A stretch of DNA of 64,000 nt from Brachypodium distachyon (lineage: Eukaryota > Streptophyta > Magnoliopsida > Poales > Poaceae): the NCBI RefSeq assembly GCF_000005505.3, contig NC_016132.3, forward strand, positions 43,848,914-43,912,913. Reading direction: 5' to 3'. A program made the position numbers and the translations under genes. Below are positions 40,149 to 52,073 of the stretch, piece after piece; positions within the stretch are counted from its first letter, which is position 1, and every line of letters starts with the position of its first letter. Below the pieces are notes generated by a model. The model did no database searches. It saw only the letters and a list, made by a program, of their open reading frames with translations, and was not told the origin of the DNA.

Positions 40149-41542
40149 TAAGAGTTTGTCGCTACAACAACAAAACGCAACAGCACCAGCATTGACCACC
40201 TACTTGGCAACCACCTTTTTTTTTGGTCCTTTTCCATTTACACCTTTAGTCCCTTAATTTTTTCCATCCACAACATGTGCATAGCTATCAAGGTTGGATC
40301 AAGAAAGAGGCGTTTCAAGAAGAAAAAAAGAAGTCAAAAGAATATATATGGAGATGCAAATGAGTGTACGTTCCTGATGTGTTCGATTCATCGCGAACCA
40401 TGGAGTTTCGCTACTTCCCCTGACACTAGTGTGTAACAAGGGACATCGACTTTATCTTCTTCATCGCCATTCGGTCATCACGTCTGGTTATTCTCCTCGG
40501 TTCTATCCACAGGAGACATTGTATCCCTAGAGCTCGATGCTGCTATAGCATGAATGTGTTGTTTGGACACGACCATCATTTTTGACATCGTTGAACAACT
40601 TCACACGTTGTGGATGCGGATTTAGAGTTCTTAACCTGAGCATCATTTTGTAGCAACCTGTCAGTCTAGTGGTGTCGTCATGTGAGTCATGAGCGCATTG
40701 CTGCTAGACCTTGCCATCGGTGTTGTCTCGAAAATCTCTTCGCAAACACCAAAAGTGACGAAAATGCAACGTCGGTATCTTTAAGGAATCAATAAGGAAT
40801 CAACGTCGGTTAGTGATTTTTTGTATGCTCCGCTTCATTCAAAATTAGTAGGAGATATGTCTTATATGATGGGTTGTTCAGTTAGCATTTACACTTTACA
40901 TCACTCCGTCTCACAAGTTAGAATTATAAATGACAACAAAGTGTGACTGATTAAGAAAAGATGTGATAAAAGGATGGCATCTACTGAGAACACATACATT
41001 TTTTTCTTTCAAAAACACACAAATAGCTCGTGTCTCGGTCCTTCAATTCTATTACAATCAACACCCATGACAAGGCTACAACTGAATGCCAATGTGATAG
41101 TACACGGATACAAACTCAGTAATCATCATCCTTATGCCTCTGCCTCACCAATAGAAACCCTCACAAAATTCATTTACACAAGAATGCAAAGTTAGGACGT
41201 TCTCATCCCGGAAAGGGTAGCGACTCATCAAATGGTAGGATGTCCTCGTCACTCGCCAAGCACGCGGGACTGGGGTTCCCTCTACGGGCCCATGAGGGAT
41301 CATAAGGCATCATGACAAACATCTAGAGTCAAGAACCATCATGTAGTTTTCTCAACGATCCTAGGAGGGGCACACAGGGCACACCCAAACCACCATGCAT
41401 TTACTCGTCGATTGTTCTACTACTTACCAAGGGCGGAGCCAGGAAACTAATATAGGGAGGGCCAGAATAGAAGGATAATTTATTAGGGGGGGGGGCAAAG
41501 CATAAGAATATGAGGCTCATATGATGAAATTGCAAAGATTAT

Positions 41543-41835
41543 TGAAAGGGAAACATTGCCCCTGTATGGGTTTTGATGAATGATAACAACATGGTTGAGG
41601 AACTAATGAGTTACACTGAGTGTTTCAGGTTTCAGTTCCTCAGAAGAGTTGGTTTAGCCAGCATCGACGACCCCTAAAAATTGAAGTACAGGTACTGGCT
41701 TGAAGTATGAAGAACTCGGTGAAAAACGTTGAAGAATGTGATGCGTAGCTTTCTTCAACGGGTCACAACGGCTAGATCGGCCGTGGCCAAGGCTATATAA
41801 GACGACCCACCCCGAACGGTTTCGATGGTGATCCC
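41543..41835 (+). repeat. 5' LTR of copia element, left part
   Basis: Matches the 3' LTR from its first base. It lacks the segment corresponding to 52288-52604 (about 317 bp), with CA at both edges, so this is a deletion by short homology. It still holds the TATA motif GGCTATATAAG (41791-41801). The remainder of this LTR resumes at 45555. Confidence 0.9.
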
Positions 41836-44800
41836 TGTAAGACCCCGAGACCGGAATTATGCAATTTAGCCCCAAATTTGCTATCTTTGCATAATTCAAG
41901 CATCAAGTTCTTAACCTACGATAAACACCTCAATACATACACGCATTAAAGTGCCCATCGCAGGATTTTGCAACATGAATATCATTACCAAAACTCTACG
42001 GAAGAGAGTAAATACAAAGCTCATACAAGAAGCAGAATAACAAATATTACAAAGAGAGGACACATGTCCCAACATTACATCATTACATCAGTGGAAGTCG
42101 AACTATGCCCGAGTACGAACAAGAATACAACATGGCCTGAAGAGGCTGGAAGCTGGAAGGAAACCTGCCACAAGTCTCAGAACCCTGATCTGGATTTCCT
42201 GGCTAAACATCGAATCCAAAGTCGTGCTCCACGAAGAAGCTAGCGGCTCACCTGCTCTGCTGGAAGCTCTGAAGAAAACAACGTTGCAAAGCAACTGAGT
42301 ACAAAGTACTCGCAAGACTTACGAGGAGATCTATGCTAGTATGCAACATGTCTCAAAGGAGGGATAATATGGTGAGGTTATGCAGCAGCAAATATCTGGA
42401 GAGACACACTAATAACATCGTCTAAGTAGAGGATAAGAAGCGTCTACCAAGTGAGGTGATTAACCTATTTACTAAACACCAAACAACACAATCCTCATAT
42501 CACCTCCTCAACACCCTGTGAGGAAGCAATCCAAAGGACACTCACACTTAAGCAGTTTAAGCATATCCATGATTAAGGCTAATTACTACTCAAGTGAAGG
42601 GATTAAGTTAATTAACCGGTATGAGTTCTCTATGATCAAGTAATGACCAACCAAGTCGTCCAAAACCGCAGACACGGCTTTCCGAAAGATTTATCCCTTC
42701 AGGGTGTGCCAATTTACACGTACACGTTCGTCAAACCCTTATTGCCACTCGAGTAGGAACACACAAGAATATGTGTCGGCAGGATTGGGCGACACGACGT
42801 TTCCAAGCCCCACAACTAATCCAGGGAACCACCCAACTGAGTCTAATCCGAAACGAGAGCCCGGCCGAAGCGTCGTACGGACTCAAGAGTTGCGAGGATA
42901 GCTGGTAGTGGTTCAGTGTCTGCGGAATGACCACTCCAGACTAGTGCCGCAATCCTATATGAATGCAAGGTCACCAACAAGTATCCAACACAAGACCAGT
43001 GTATATGCGATATGCCAAATGGAACACCCGAACTATGTGGCCCCTGGAAGAGCTATGAAACGAGTACTAAGCCGAAGGGGAACCCATATATTCTCACACG
43101 AGCGGTTAGCGCGAAGTTTCTTGGGTCGGCAAAAACGAGAACTCAGTCCTTAGGTCGGCGCCAATGGAACAAATCACCAATGCGTTAGAGCACGGCCTCC
43201 CATCGTTGCCTTGTACAGGTAATAACATGTCATAGTTTAATAATTGCAAATAAATACAGAAAGTAGCATGTGGATGTAGCAATTGTATAACCCCAAGTAA
43301 GGACACTAAACTAGCAATCTAAGCAAACTTCTAATGACCAACTAGGGCAATAACAAACATGTGACATGGTAATAGGACAAGGAACAAGACAACAGGCATT
43401 TGAGTAGAGCTGACTAAAGCTATGCAATCCTAGAGGCATCGTGACAAGAACTGAGAACGTAACTTGATGCAAGAACGAGAGAGAGGCATTGGGTATAATC
43501 AACATGTTCAAGGAATGGCTGCTTGCCTGGAGTACTCAATTGCCCGGAATTGAGCAAGAATCCTGGAAGAAGAACACAAGTGTAGTCGTCGTCATAGGAA
43601 TCGAAGACTAGCGAGGAAGAAGCAAATCCACCACATAAAAGGAAAGTATAAGCGTACAAGATACACAAGTTAATTGATATGTGCAATCAAAGAATGATGC
43701 GTGACATGGGGATGATGCATGTCATATTTAAGGAATCCGAACGTAAATCCGATATACGATTACCAAGCTAAATGGAGTCCGAATACTCTACACATAGCAT
43801 TTAAACAACTCTATATACAAGGAATAGAGTTTAAATGATTAACTACACACAACAATGTGATAGTTGTATTAGCATGCATGAAGATGACATGAATAGGTGC
43901 GATGCATGCTTTAAAACAAGAACGACACACCAAACAAACAACTCGGTCGGGGTTGCACACGCCAGTGGCAACGAGATACCTGCATCTATCGATACTATCG
44001 GTACATACACGACATCTCATACAACACATGTGTTTCAACAATCGCAACCTACGGGTCTACGACACGAAACGATGGACTTCACGGAACGGTCGCACGTTAT
44101 GCCTTGGTCACGTGCGGCGCCGCGATGTAGAGGAAGTAGCCGACGTAGTCGAGGTAGTCGTACACGTAGTCGTCATAGGCGAAGTAGTTGTTCACGTAGG
44201 CGATGTAGTCATCGCAGCGAAGTAGTCGTTCAATCGTCGTGGTCGTAGTCGTCCAAGGCTCCGACTCCGAGGTTCTTTGGTCTTCACGCGCTCACACGGA
44301 CTTGGGCAGCGACACGGCACACACGGAGCAGCAGCACAGTAGCAAAACAGCAAGCACCAGTGGCAATAGCAGCAAGCAGCAGGCGGCTGACAAACGGGGC
44401 CCATGCATAAGGGAAACATTTTTAGAAAAACAGAAAAGAAAGAAAAAGAAGAAGGCCACGGGCCTGCTGGACTTGGGCTTGGAGATGGGCTTGCTGGGCC
44501 TGCGGGCGATGTGCTGGACGCGAGGTCGAGCAGCAGGTCGACGGTGATGGAGCTCGGAGACGCACGGCCGGGTGCTTGGGGCGGAGCTAGGGAGGAGGTC
44601 GGCCGACGAGGTGCAGGTGGCGACGCGCAGCAGAAAGAGCAGAGGGGAGCGGTCGTGCAAGGAGAGAGGAGAAGGGGGCGCGAGGGGAGGCGCGACGATG
44701 GGGAGATGGAGGCGGCGGGAACGGCGAGGCGAGCTGGTCGCGGGGAGCTGGGTGACGCGGTGGAGGGCGGAGCAGAGGGAGGTGCGGACGGCGGCACTCG

Positions 44801-45549
44801 GAGAAGCAGAGGGCGGAGCGGCCGTCGACCAGGCGAGGCGGACGTGGGAGGAGCAAGGCAGGCGGCGGCAGCGAGAGGAAGAGCGGCGCGGCGCCGAGCG
44901 TGAGGCCACAGCAGGCGAGGGGGCGACGCTGGTGAGGTGGAGCAGCAGGTGAGGAGAGGAGGGCGCCAGGAGAGGAGCTCGTGAGGGAGGGCGCTAGGAG
45001 GAGGGAGGCGGCGGAGGCGCTCGAGCGAGGGAGAAGGCCGCGGGGAAGAGAGCTCGGCCAGGGAGAGAGAGATGGCGTCGGGAGGAAGAAGGAAGAAGGG
45101 GAAAGAAGGCTGCGGCGGCGGCTTGGAGGAAGAGAGGAAGAAAAGAAAGGAAAAAGAGGATTAGGGGAAAAAACTAGGGTTTTGGCTTAATGGGCTTTTG
45201 GGCCAACAAAAACCTCAAACAAAAATACGGTTTTTACCAATTTATATTTTCGTGACAATTAAGAGACGAGAGGCTAGGTCTAATTAAACCCAAAAGTAAT
45301 TTGTCAAACCAAAATAGGATTTGTACAAAAATAGTTTTAGGCTTTTAGAACACAACAAAAAGACACGCACAAATGACAACACAAAAGAAGTGACATTTTG
45401 TGCAAGCGAAAATATTTCATGTGAGATGATGCGAATGAGATGGCAACATGTTGATGATGACACGAGCACGACAACATGATGACAACAATTAAATTACAAA
45501 ACAGTCCAAAAGGGCTTAAAAGGAAAATGGTTGGTCTCGGGCTGTTACA
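41836..45549. mobile_element. Solo LTR (3.7 kb) nested in the copia 5' LTR, probably Tekay-type gypsy
   Basis: Starts TGTAAGACCCCGAGACC and ends GGTCTCGGGCTGTTACA, flanked by ATCCC on both sides (41831-41835 and 45550-45554). A 5-bp duplication plus TG...CA ends points to an LTR, not a DNA transposon. No paired LTR and no gag or pol is present, so this is a solo LTR left by recombination. The length, the GAGTACAAAGTACTCGCAAG motif at about 42297 and the GC- and purine-rich 3' third resemble long LTRs of grass Tekay chromoviruses (from memory, not searched). It also holds a degenerate GTAGTCG tandem array. Long frames in 44.2-45.2 kb are composition artefacts. Confidence 0.7.
44135..44255. repeat. 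Degenerate GTAGTCG tandem array inside the solo LTR
   Basis: Repeated units of about 9-12 bp such as GTAGTCGAGGTAGTCGTACA and CGTAGTCGTCATAGGCGAAG. Low-complexity, no coding role. Confidence 0.7.
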
Positions 45550-45554
45550 ATCCC

Positions 45555-45665
45555 CAAGGAGATGTTTTGAAGTACACATGAGAAAACTCTTAGAGCTGAA
45601 CTGAGCGTGAAGAATGGGATCCCCTCTCTAGCCGAACACTTGAAGCTTGTTACTCTTGGTGATTG
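45555..45665 (+). repeat. 5' LTR of copia element, right part (truncated)
   Basis: Continues the LTR interrupted at 41835 and matches 52684-52794 of the 3' LTR. It then stops at TTGGTGATTG. The last roughly 495 bp of the LTR and the primer-binding site are missing. It is followed by a 45-bp piece (45666-45710) similar to 51893-51938, just inside the 3' LTR. Confidence 0.85.
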
Positions 45666-45710
45666 ACTAAAAAGATACCGGTAAGATCCTCCTTTTTCAC
45701 CTCCCTATAT

Positions 45711-46332
45711 AAGCTTCAAGTGTTCGGCTAGAAAGGGTATCCCATTCTTCACGCTCAGTTCAGCTCTAAGGGTTTTATCAGGTGTTCTTCAAAACAACTC
45801 ACTCGGGATCACCACCGAATTCCTTCGGGGTGGGTCGTCTTATATAGCCTTTGCCACGGCTGATCTAGCCGTTGTGACCCGTTGGATAAAGTGACCCCTG
45901 AGACTCTAGCTCACACTTTATCACTTTGTCTCACAACGGTTGGATTAGGTGGTCAAGCACGAAAGCGACAGATTTTCAAACACATTTGAACTCAGAGTGA
46001 AGACTTCACGCGGAAGTTTCTGTGAAGCCTAAAATGCTTCATTCTTCACTCCGACGAAAAACACACACAGAAAATGGTTTTCGCCTAAGCTGAACCTGAA
46101 GAATAAGGTTTCACCTAACCAGCTCCACACTTCAAACCCCCCTTAATAGTACGGCGTTCCTATACTCAAGTGAAAGAAAAAGCTACAGAAAGATCTATGA
46201 AAGATCTATCGATGCTGGTTAACCAATTCTTCTGAGGAACTAAAACCTGAAACACTCAGTGTAACTCATTAGTTCCTAAACCATGTTGTCATCATTCATG
46301 AAAACCCATACAGGGGCAAGGTTTCCCTTTCA
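45711..46332 (-). repeat. Inverted partial LTR copy
   Basis: Reverse complement of the first ~700 bp of the LTR, starting on the minus strand with TGAAAGGGAAACCTTGCCCC at 46332 and ending at AAGCTT (45711). It keeps the LTR middle that the 5' LTR has lost, but lacks a short segment near the LTR start. With the sense LTR piece at 45555-45665 it forms a hairpin with a loop of about 50 bp. It sits where the primer-binding site and gag start should be. Confidence 0.9.
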
Positions 46333-47950
46333 TATCTACTGACCCTTGTGCTTGGGAAGCAGTCACAAACGGTTTTGTTTTTCCTCAGGGACCCATCTCT
46401 GGATATGATGCTATTTCTCTGAAGAAGTATCAAGAGAACGCCAAAGCTTGTGATATCATCTTCTCAACTGTCAGTGATGCTGAGTTTAACAAGATCAGTA
46501 ACCTTGTTGATGCCAAGAAGATTTGGGATCTTCTCACTGAAGTCCATGAAGGGACAAACACCGTCAAAGATTCTAGAGTTACTCGCCTCATCAGTTAGTT
46601 TGACAGACTTGTGCTTGAGCCAAATGGGACTGTTTCTTCACTCTATGATTGCATGAGCACCATTGTGAATGAGCTGAATACTCTTGATGATCACAATATC
46701 ACTGACTTGATGCAAAACAGAAGGTTTCTTCGAGCTCTTCCCATGGAGCACACCACTGTCTATGAGTTGATCAAGCATAGGACAGACTTCAAAGAGGTTA
46801 ACTCCCACCTGGGTGCTTGGAAGAATTGTGTCCTATCAGCTTGACCAGGAAGAAAAGAAGATGATCCATGGTTCTGGATCCAGTTAGAAGAAGAACAACA
46901 TTGCACTCAAGGCCAAGAAATCATCCAAGAAGATTGTCAGCTCCAGTGAAGAATCTGAAGACTCATCTTCGTCTGATGAAGAATCCAACTCCAGTGACGA
47001 GCTTGCTCTGTTTGTGAAGAGGTTCAATAAGAAGTTTGGAAACAAATTGAAGCACCAAGGTGAATCCAGCTCCTCCAAGTTTCGGAAATCTGCTCATCGG
47101 AAGAAATCTGATATGGCCAAGAGAGCTTGCTTCAACTGTGGCAAGAAAGGTCACTTCATTGCTGAATGTCCCGAGAAAGCTGATGAAGACAAGGAGAAGA
47201 AGGGATTCAAAAAACATTTTCACAAGAAGAGTCATGACCGTCACAAGAAGAATGATTGGAAAAATGACTCTGCTCACAAGAAGAAGGGGAAGTATTACTC
47301 TAGAGCACATGTTGGTGAATGGAACTCAGATTCTTCATCATCTGAAGAATCATCTGACTCTGAGTCTGAAGACGGCGTCGCCGGATTGGCCTTAGCTATT
47401 TCATCTACCAGAGAGAAGACTTAACTGTTTGACTCTACAGATTCATCTGAAGATGCCTCAGGAGACGATCGCAACCCACCATCATGCTTCATGGCAAAAT
47501 CCTCTAAGGTATCATCTCCTATTGAAGTTGAAGTGAATTCTAGTGATAATGATGAAACTGATAATGAAGAATCTGAACCCATGACATATAAAAGACTTCA
47601 GTTCATTGTTGAGAAGCAAGAAGACCTGCTTATCACTGAGATCAAGAAGAACACTAACATGGCTAATGAACTCAAAAGACTCAAGTCTAAGTTTCGGGTC
47701 ATTAAAAAGGCTCATAAGGATCTGAAGAAAATTCATGCTGAGACTAGTCTTAACTATGTTTCGATCAAACTCGAGCATGATAATCTGAAGAACTCTTATG
47801 AGGACCTCAAATCTGAGAATCTTGATCTCAATGCTAAGTTAGTCAACTTACTTCAACACGGTGATTCCTCTGAAGTATGTTCTAAATGCAATTCTTCATT
47901 GAACAACATTCCTCAAATCTACTACTTCACATGCTGTGACTCAAACTGAT
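46333..47950 (+). pseudogene. Copia gag, broken
   Basis: Capsid-like polyprotein of the retrotransposon. Readable pieces are GYDAISLKKYQENAKACDI and a downstream capsid segment. A CCHC zinc knuckle (CFNCGKKGHFIAEC, 47128-47169) binds the element's RNA in working copies. A Lys/Glu-rich coiled coil follows at about 47600-47860. The start is lost to the inverted LTR. There are in-frame stops near 46597 and 46886 and frame changes near 46810 and 47430. Confidence 0.88.
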
Positions 47951-48597
47951 TTCCCTGCTTCAATTGATTTACCTGATCTTGCTTCTAGCATTACCACTAT
48001 TGGTGAATCTTGCATGCTGTCACTAACCCTTCACCTAGTGATCTCTCACTGGCTGAAGAAAATGTAAGTTGAAGAAGCAGATTGAGGCTGGTATCCTCAA
48101 GTGTCACCAAGGGACTAAAACTTTGAACCAGATTCTTGGTCTTCAAATTCCTCGCTGACGCAAGGATGATATCGGTTTTGAGAGAAAGTAGAATGTCAAC
48201 GGTGATGCTTGGCTCCCTGAGCAATACCACCTACAAAATTTGTCCAGGGAAGAGGGAAGTATACTGAGGTTACTCCATTTGTGAGAAATCTGAATCCCCG
48301 CAAGGATGCTTCAAAGCGTCCCAATACTTCATGTGCTTACCCGATATTCCATGTTAATGAATCTTACATTCCGAAGATGGGTAAGTATAATAAAGTGAGA
48401 GCTAATTTTACTGGAACCATAATGCGTGGAGAACATGCAAAACCTCAAATCTGGGTGCCAAAATCTGTCGTTGCATTTTCCCGTGATGCCTTGTGTTCTT
48501 CAAGTTCTACTAACGTGCAGGAACCCATGAAGACATGAGTGCCTAAACGAGCCTAACTTTCTTCGTAGGCATATGCATCCGGAGAAGAGAGTGGGTC

Positions 48598-51394
48598 ATG
48601 GATTCCGGATGTACGAATCACATGACCGGTGAGAAGAAAATGTTTAGCTCTTTAGAACTTGGTCCTCAACATCATGAGAACATCACTTTTGGTGACAATG
48701 GTAAGGGAAAGGTAATTGGTCTCGGCAAAGTTGCTATTTCTAAGGAAAATGACTTGTCTATCAATGAAGTACTTCTTGTTGAATCACTTGGATATAATCT
48801 TTTATCTGTTGCTCAACTATGTGATCATGGACTAATCGTTTGCTTCACAAAACCATATGAGTATGTTACTTCAGAAAAGGATAACTCTTTTGTCTTCAGA
48901 GGGCGAAGAATGGGTAAGCTCTATCTTGTAAATTTTGAAGACTCCTCATACTCACCCCCTACGTGTCTAGTTGCAAAATCTTCACTAGGGTGGCTCTGGC
49001 ATAGAAGACTCGGCCATGTGGGCATGAAGAATTTGAACAAACTTGTCCAAGGCGACCACATCCGAGGCTTGAAGAACGTTTCCTTTGAGAAAGATCGTTT
49101 ATGTAGTGCGTGCCAAGCTGGGAAGCAAATCGGAGCGTCTCATCCCGTGAAGAATGTCATGTCTACTTCAAGACATCTCGAGTTGCTTCACATGGATCTT
49201 TTAGGTCCTACAACATACATGAGTATAGGAGTTACTCATATGTATTTGTGATTGTTGATGATTGTTCACGTTTCACTTGGGTGTTCTTTTTGGATGATAA
49301 GGGCACAATAGTTGCGATCTTCAAGAAGTTTGCACGAAGAGCTCAGAATGAATTTGAAGTATCCATCAAGGGCGTGCGAAATGACAATGAAACAGAATTC
49401 AAGAACTTGATGATGGAAGAATTCCTCGATGAGTTTGGCGTGAAGCATGAAGTCTTTGCACCTCATGTTCATCAACAAAATGGGGTGGTGGAGAGGAAGA
49501 ACCGCACGTTGATTGAAATGGCCCGGACTATGCTGAACGAGTACAAGACTCCTGACCGTTTCTGGGCTGAAGCCATCAACACCGCTTGCCATGCTTCAAA
49601 TCGCTTGTATCTTCATCGATTTCTGAAGAAAACTCCATACGAGCTCATCTCCAACCGCAAGCCTGATGTGTCATACTTCAGAGTCTTCCGAAGCAAATGC
49701 TAACCTCCTCAACAACAAGAATAGACGAGCTAAGTTTGATTCTAAATGTGACGAAGGTTTATTCTTTGATTATCCCTCGAATGCACATGCTTATCGAGTC
49801 TTCAACAACACCACAAAAGTTGTTGAAATTGCTAAGGATGTGCAGTTCGATGAAGCTAACGGCTCCCAGGAAGAGCAATTGCCAATGCCTGTAGATATTG
49901 AAGAAATTTCAGGAAATATCCAAAAGATATCCATTGGTGATATTCGTTCAGAAGAAATCAAGCAAAGTGAATCCGTAATCAATAATGAAGAAGGCGCTTC
50001 ACAAGCTGAAGAACCTAACCAAACCGGAACTTCCACCCCACCTAAAGAACAAACTGCTGCTTCAAATGAAGCACAACCTAGCACTGCTGGTGGTGAAGAA
50101 CATCATACGAAGATCTGCAAAAGAATACACAAGGATCATCAGAAGAGGTACTCAAACTCGCTCACGTGTTTCAAATTTTTGTGAGCACTTCTCTTTTGTG
50201 TCTTCAGTTGAGCATCAGATGAAGCACTATCAGATTCGGATTGGGTAATGGCTATGCATGAAGAACTGAATAATTTCAAGAGAAATCAAGTCTGGACCCT
50301 TGTTGAAAGGCCAAGACAAAACGTCATCGGCACCAAGTGGGTCTTCAGAAATAAGCAAGATGAAGACGGAATCGTCGTGAGGAAAAAAACACGTCTGGTT
50401 GCACGGGGCTTCACTCAGGTTGAAAGTTTGGATTTCGGTGAAACCTATGCCCCTGTCGCATGTCTTAAATACATTAGAATTCTTCTTGAAGGTTTGGAAA
50501 GATGATGACGGAGAAGTTTGAGATGTCCATGATGGGAGAATTGAAGTTTTTCTTCGGTCTTCAAATCAAGCAAATGAAGAATGAAATCTTCATCTCTCAA
50601 ACGAAGTACATCAGGGACATGCTGAAGAAATTTAGGATGGAATCTGCCAGGGAAATTGAAACTCCAATGCCCACAAATGGTCATCTTGACCTTAACACAC
50701 CTGGTAAACCAGTAGATCAAAAGGTTTTTGTTACATGATTGGCTCTTTACTTTATCTTTGTGCATCTAGGCCAGATATCATGTTGAGTGTTTGCATGTGC
50801 GCAAGGTTTCAAGCAGATCCCCGGACTGTCACCTTATGGCTGTGAAAAGAATCCTCAGATATTTAGTTCACACCCCGTACTTCGGTCTCTGGTATCCCAA
50901 AAGGAGCTTCTTTCGGTCTTGTTGGCTATTCTGACTCAGATTATGCGGGTTGCAAGGTTGATAGAAAATCCACTTCCGGCAGTTGCCAATTCCTCGGAAG
51001 ATCCTTGGTGAGTTGGTCTTCAAAGAAGCAGAATTCTGTTGCTTTGTCGACGGCTGAAGCAGAATATGTTTCAGCAGGCAGCTGTTGTGCTCAACTTCTT
51101 TGGATGAGGCAAACTCTCAAAGACATCGGTATCTCAGTGGATGTCGTTCCTCTCCTGTGTGACAATGAGAGTGCCATAAAGATTGTCAATAATCCCATCC
51201 AACACTCTTGCACGAAGCACATTGATATTCGACACCATTTCCTCATAGATCATGTGTCCAAAGGAGAAATTTGCCTAAACCATGTGAGAACAGACAAACA
51301 ACTCGCAGATATCTTCACCAAACCTCTTGACAAAATCAGATTCTGTGAGCTGAAGAGTGAATTAAACATCTTGGATTCCCGGAATATCTCTTGA
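48598..51394 (+). pseudogene. Copia pol, broken (protease, integrase, reverse transcriptase, RNase H)
   Basis: In order: aspartic protease with MDSGCTNHMTG at 48598; a pre-integrase HH-type motif WHRRLGHVGM (about 49000); the integrase core with candidate DDE residues (HMDLLGP near 49194, RNDNETEF near 49380, GVVERKN near 49484); reverse transcriptase fingers (TKWVFRNKQDEDGI near 50335); then the reverse transcriptase C-terminus (ELKFFFGLQIKQ near 50540); and RNase H (SWSSKKQNSVALSTAEAEYV near 51010) ending at 51394. Frameshifts occur near 49240 and 49700. Between the fingers and the C-terminus the palm segment with the catalytic Asp-Asp pair is missing. Dead element. Confidence 0.92.
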
Positions 51395-52073
51395 AGACTT
51401 GCATACTTGTGAATACTTTTGCATTCATGTTTACTTCACCTGCATTGTCTTCAGTTTTTCCGTTGCTCAGCTTGTGTTATCCGTTCTTCGTTTTTCGTTT
51501 GTCTTCAGTAGGTTTAGAAGCCTGTTGTTTGCTTCTTTCTTCAAATTCATCCGTGCAGTTGTTCTTCACTGCATTTGCTTCCCGCTGTCGGATGAAAATG
51601 AAACTAAGGACACCTTAGAACCCATCTATCTTATCTATTTCTTGTCTGTACACAAAATCTGTTCATCGTAATTCAGATATCATCGAAATCCTTGTCGGTG
51701 ATGCAAGAATTTTCATTCTTCAAAAATGAGTTTTGTTTTTGGTAAAACCGCCAGTCTTCAAAATTCTGAAGAATACAACTTTAACAGATTCTCCGTTTTA
51801 GCCTAGTCTTCACGAATCTTTCCGAACGGTAAAAACTTATCCCTAAGAAAATTTAACTGTACGGGGAAACCCTAACGGAATTTTTGGGATAAAAAGATAC
51901 ATGTAAGATCCTCTCTTTTTCACCTCCTATATAAGGTCATTTTACCCCTCCAGAAAATCACCTCCACCCAAATCCACCGCTCTCTCGCGCGCCCGGAAGC
52001 TCTCGCGTCTCCTCGCCGCGTCTCCTCGCCGCGACTGTTCCAGCGTTGTCATCAAACACCAAAAAGGGGAGAT
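51395..52073 (+). other. Copia 3' untranslated region and polypurine tract
   Basis: Pyrimidine-rich spacer with TCTTCAG repeats and no env-like frame. It ends in the polypurine tract AAAAAGGGGAGAT (52061-52073) immediately before the 3' LTR, the plus-strand priming site. Confidence 0.8.

Larger units (their letters stand above)
36701..41419. other. Intergenic region upstream of NAA15
   Basis: The first ~200 bp is the GC-rich NAA15 5' UTR and promoter zone. Beyond it lie a 290-bp tandem duplication, a hairpin MITE, the start of a Stowaway piece at about 38573 and a Harbinger MITE, each listed or noted separately. I see no gene in 40150-41400. Confidence 0.5.

Noticed and set aside
44192..45190. 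Several 100-200-residue frames on both strands
   Set aside because: Purine-rich low-complexity part of the solo LTR; translations are Arg/Glu/Gly or Pro/Ser runs.
41836..45549. DNA transposon with TGTAA...TTACA inverted ends
   Set aside because: The inverted match is short, and the 5-bp target duplication with TG/CA ends fits an LTR better. No transposase.
45711..46332. Independent solo LTR insertion in minus orientation
   Set aside because: It is truncated at AAGCTT, has no target duplication, and adjoins internal 3'-end sequence of the same family, so an internal rearrangement is more likely.
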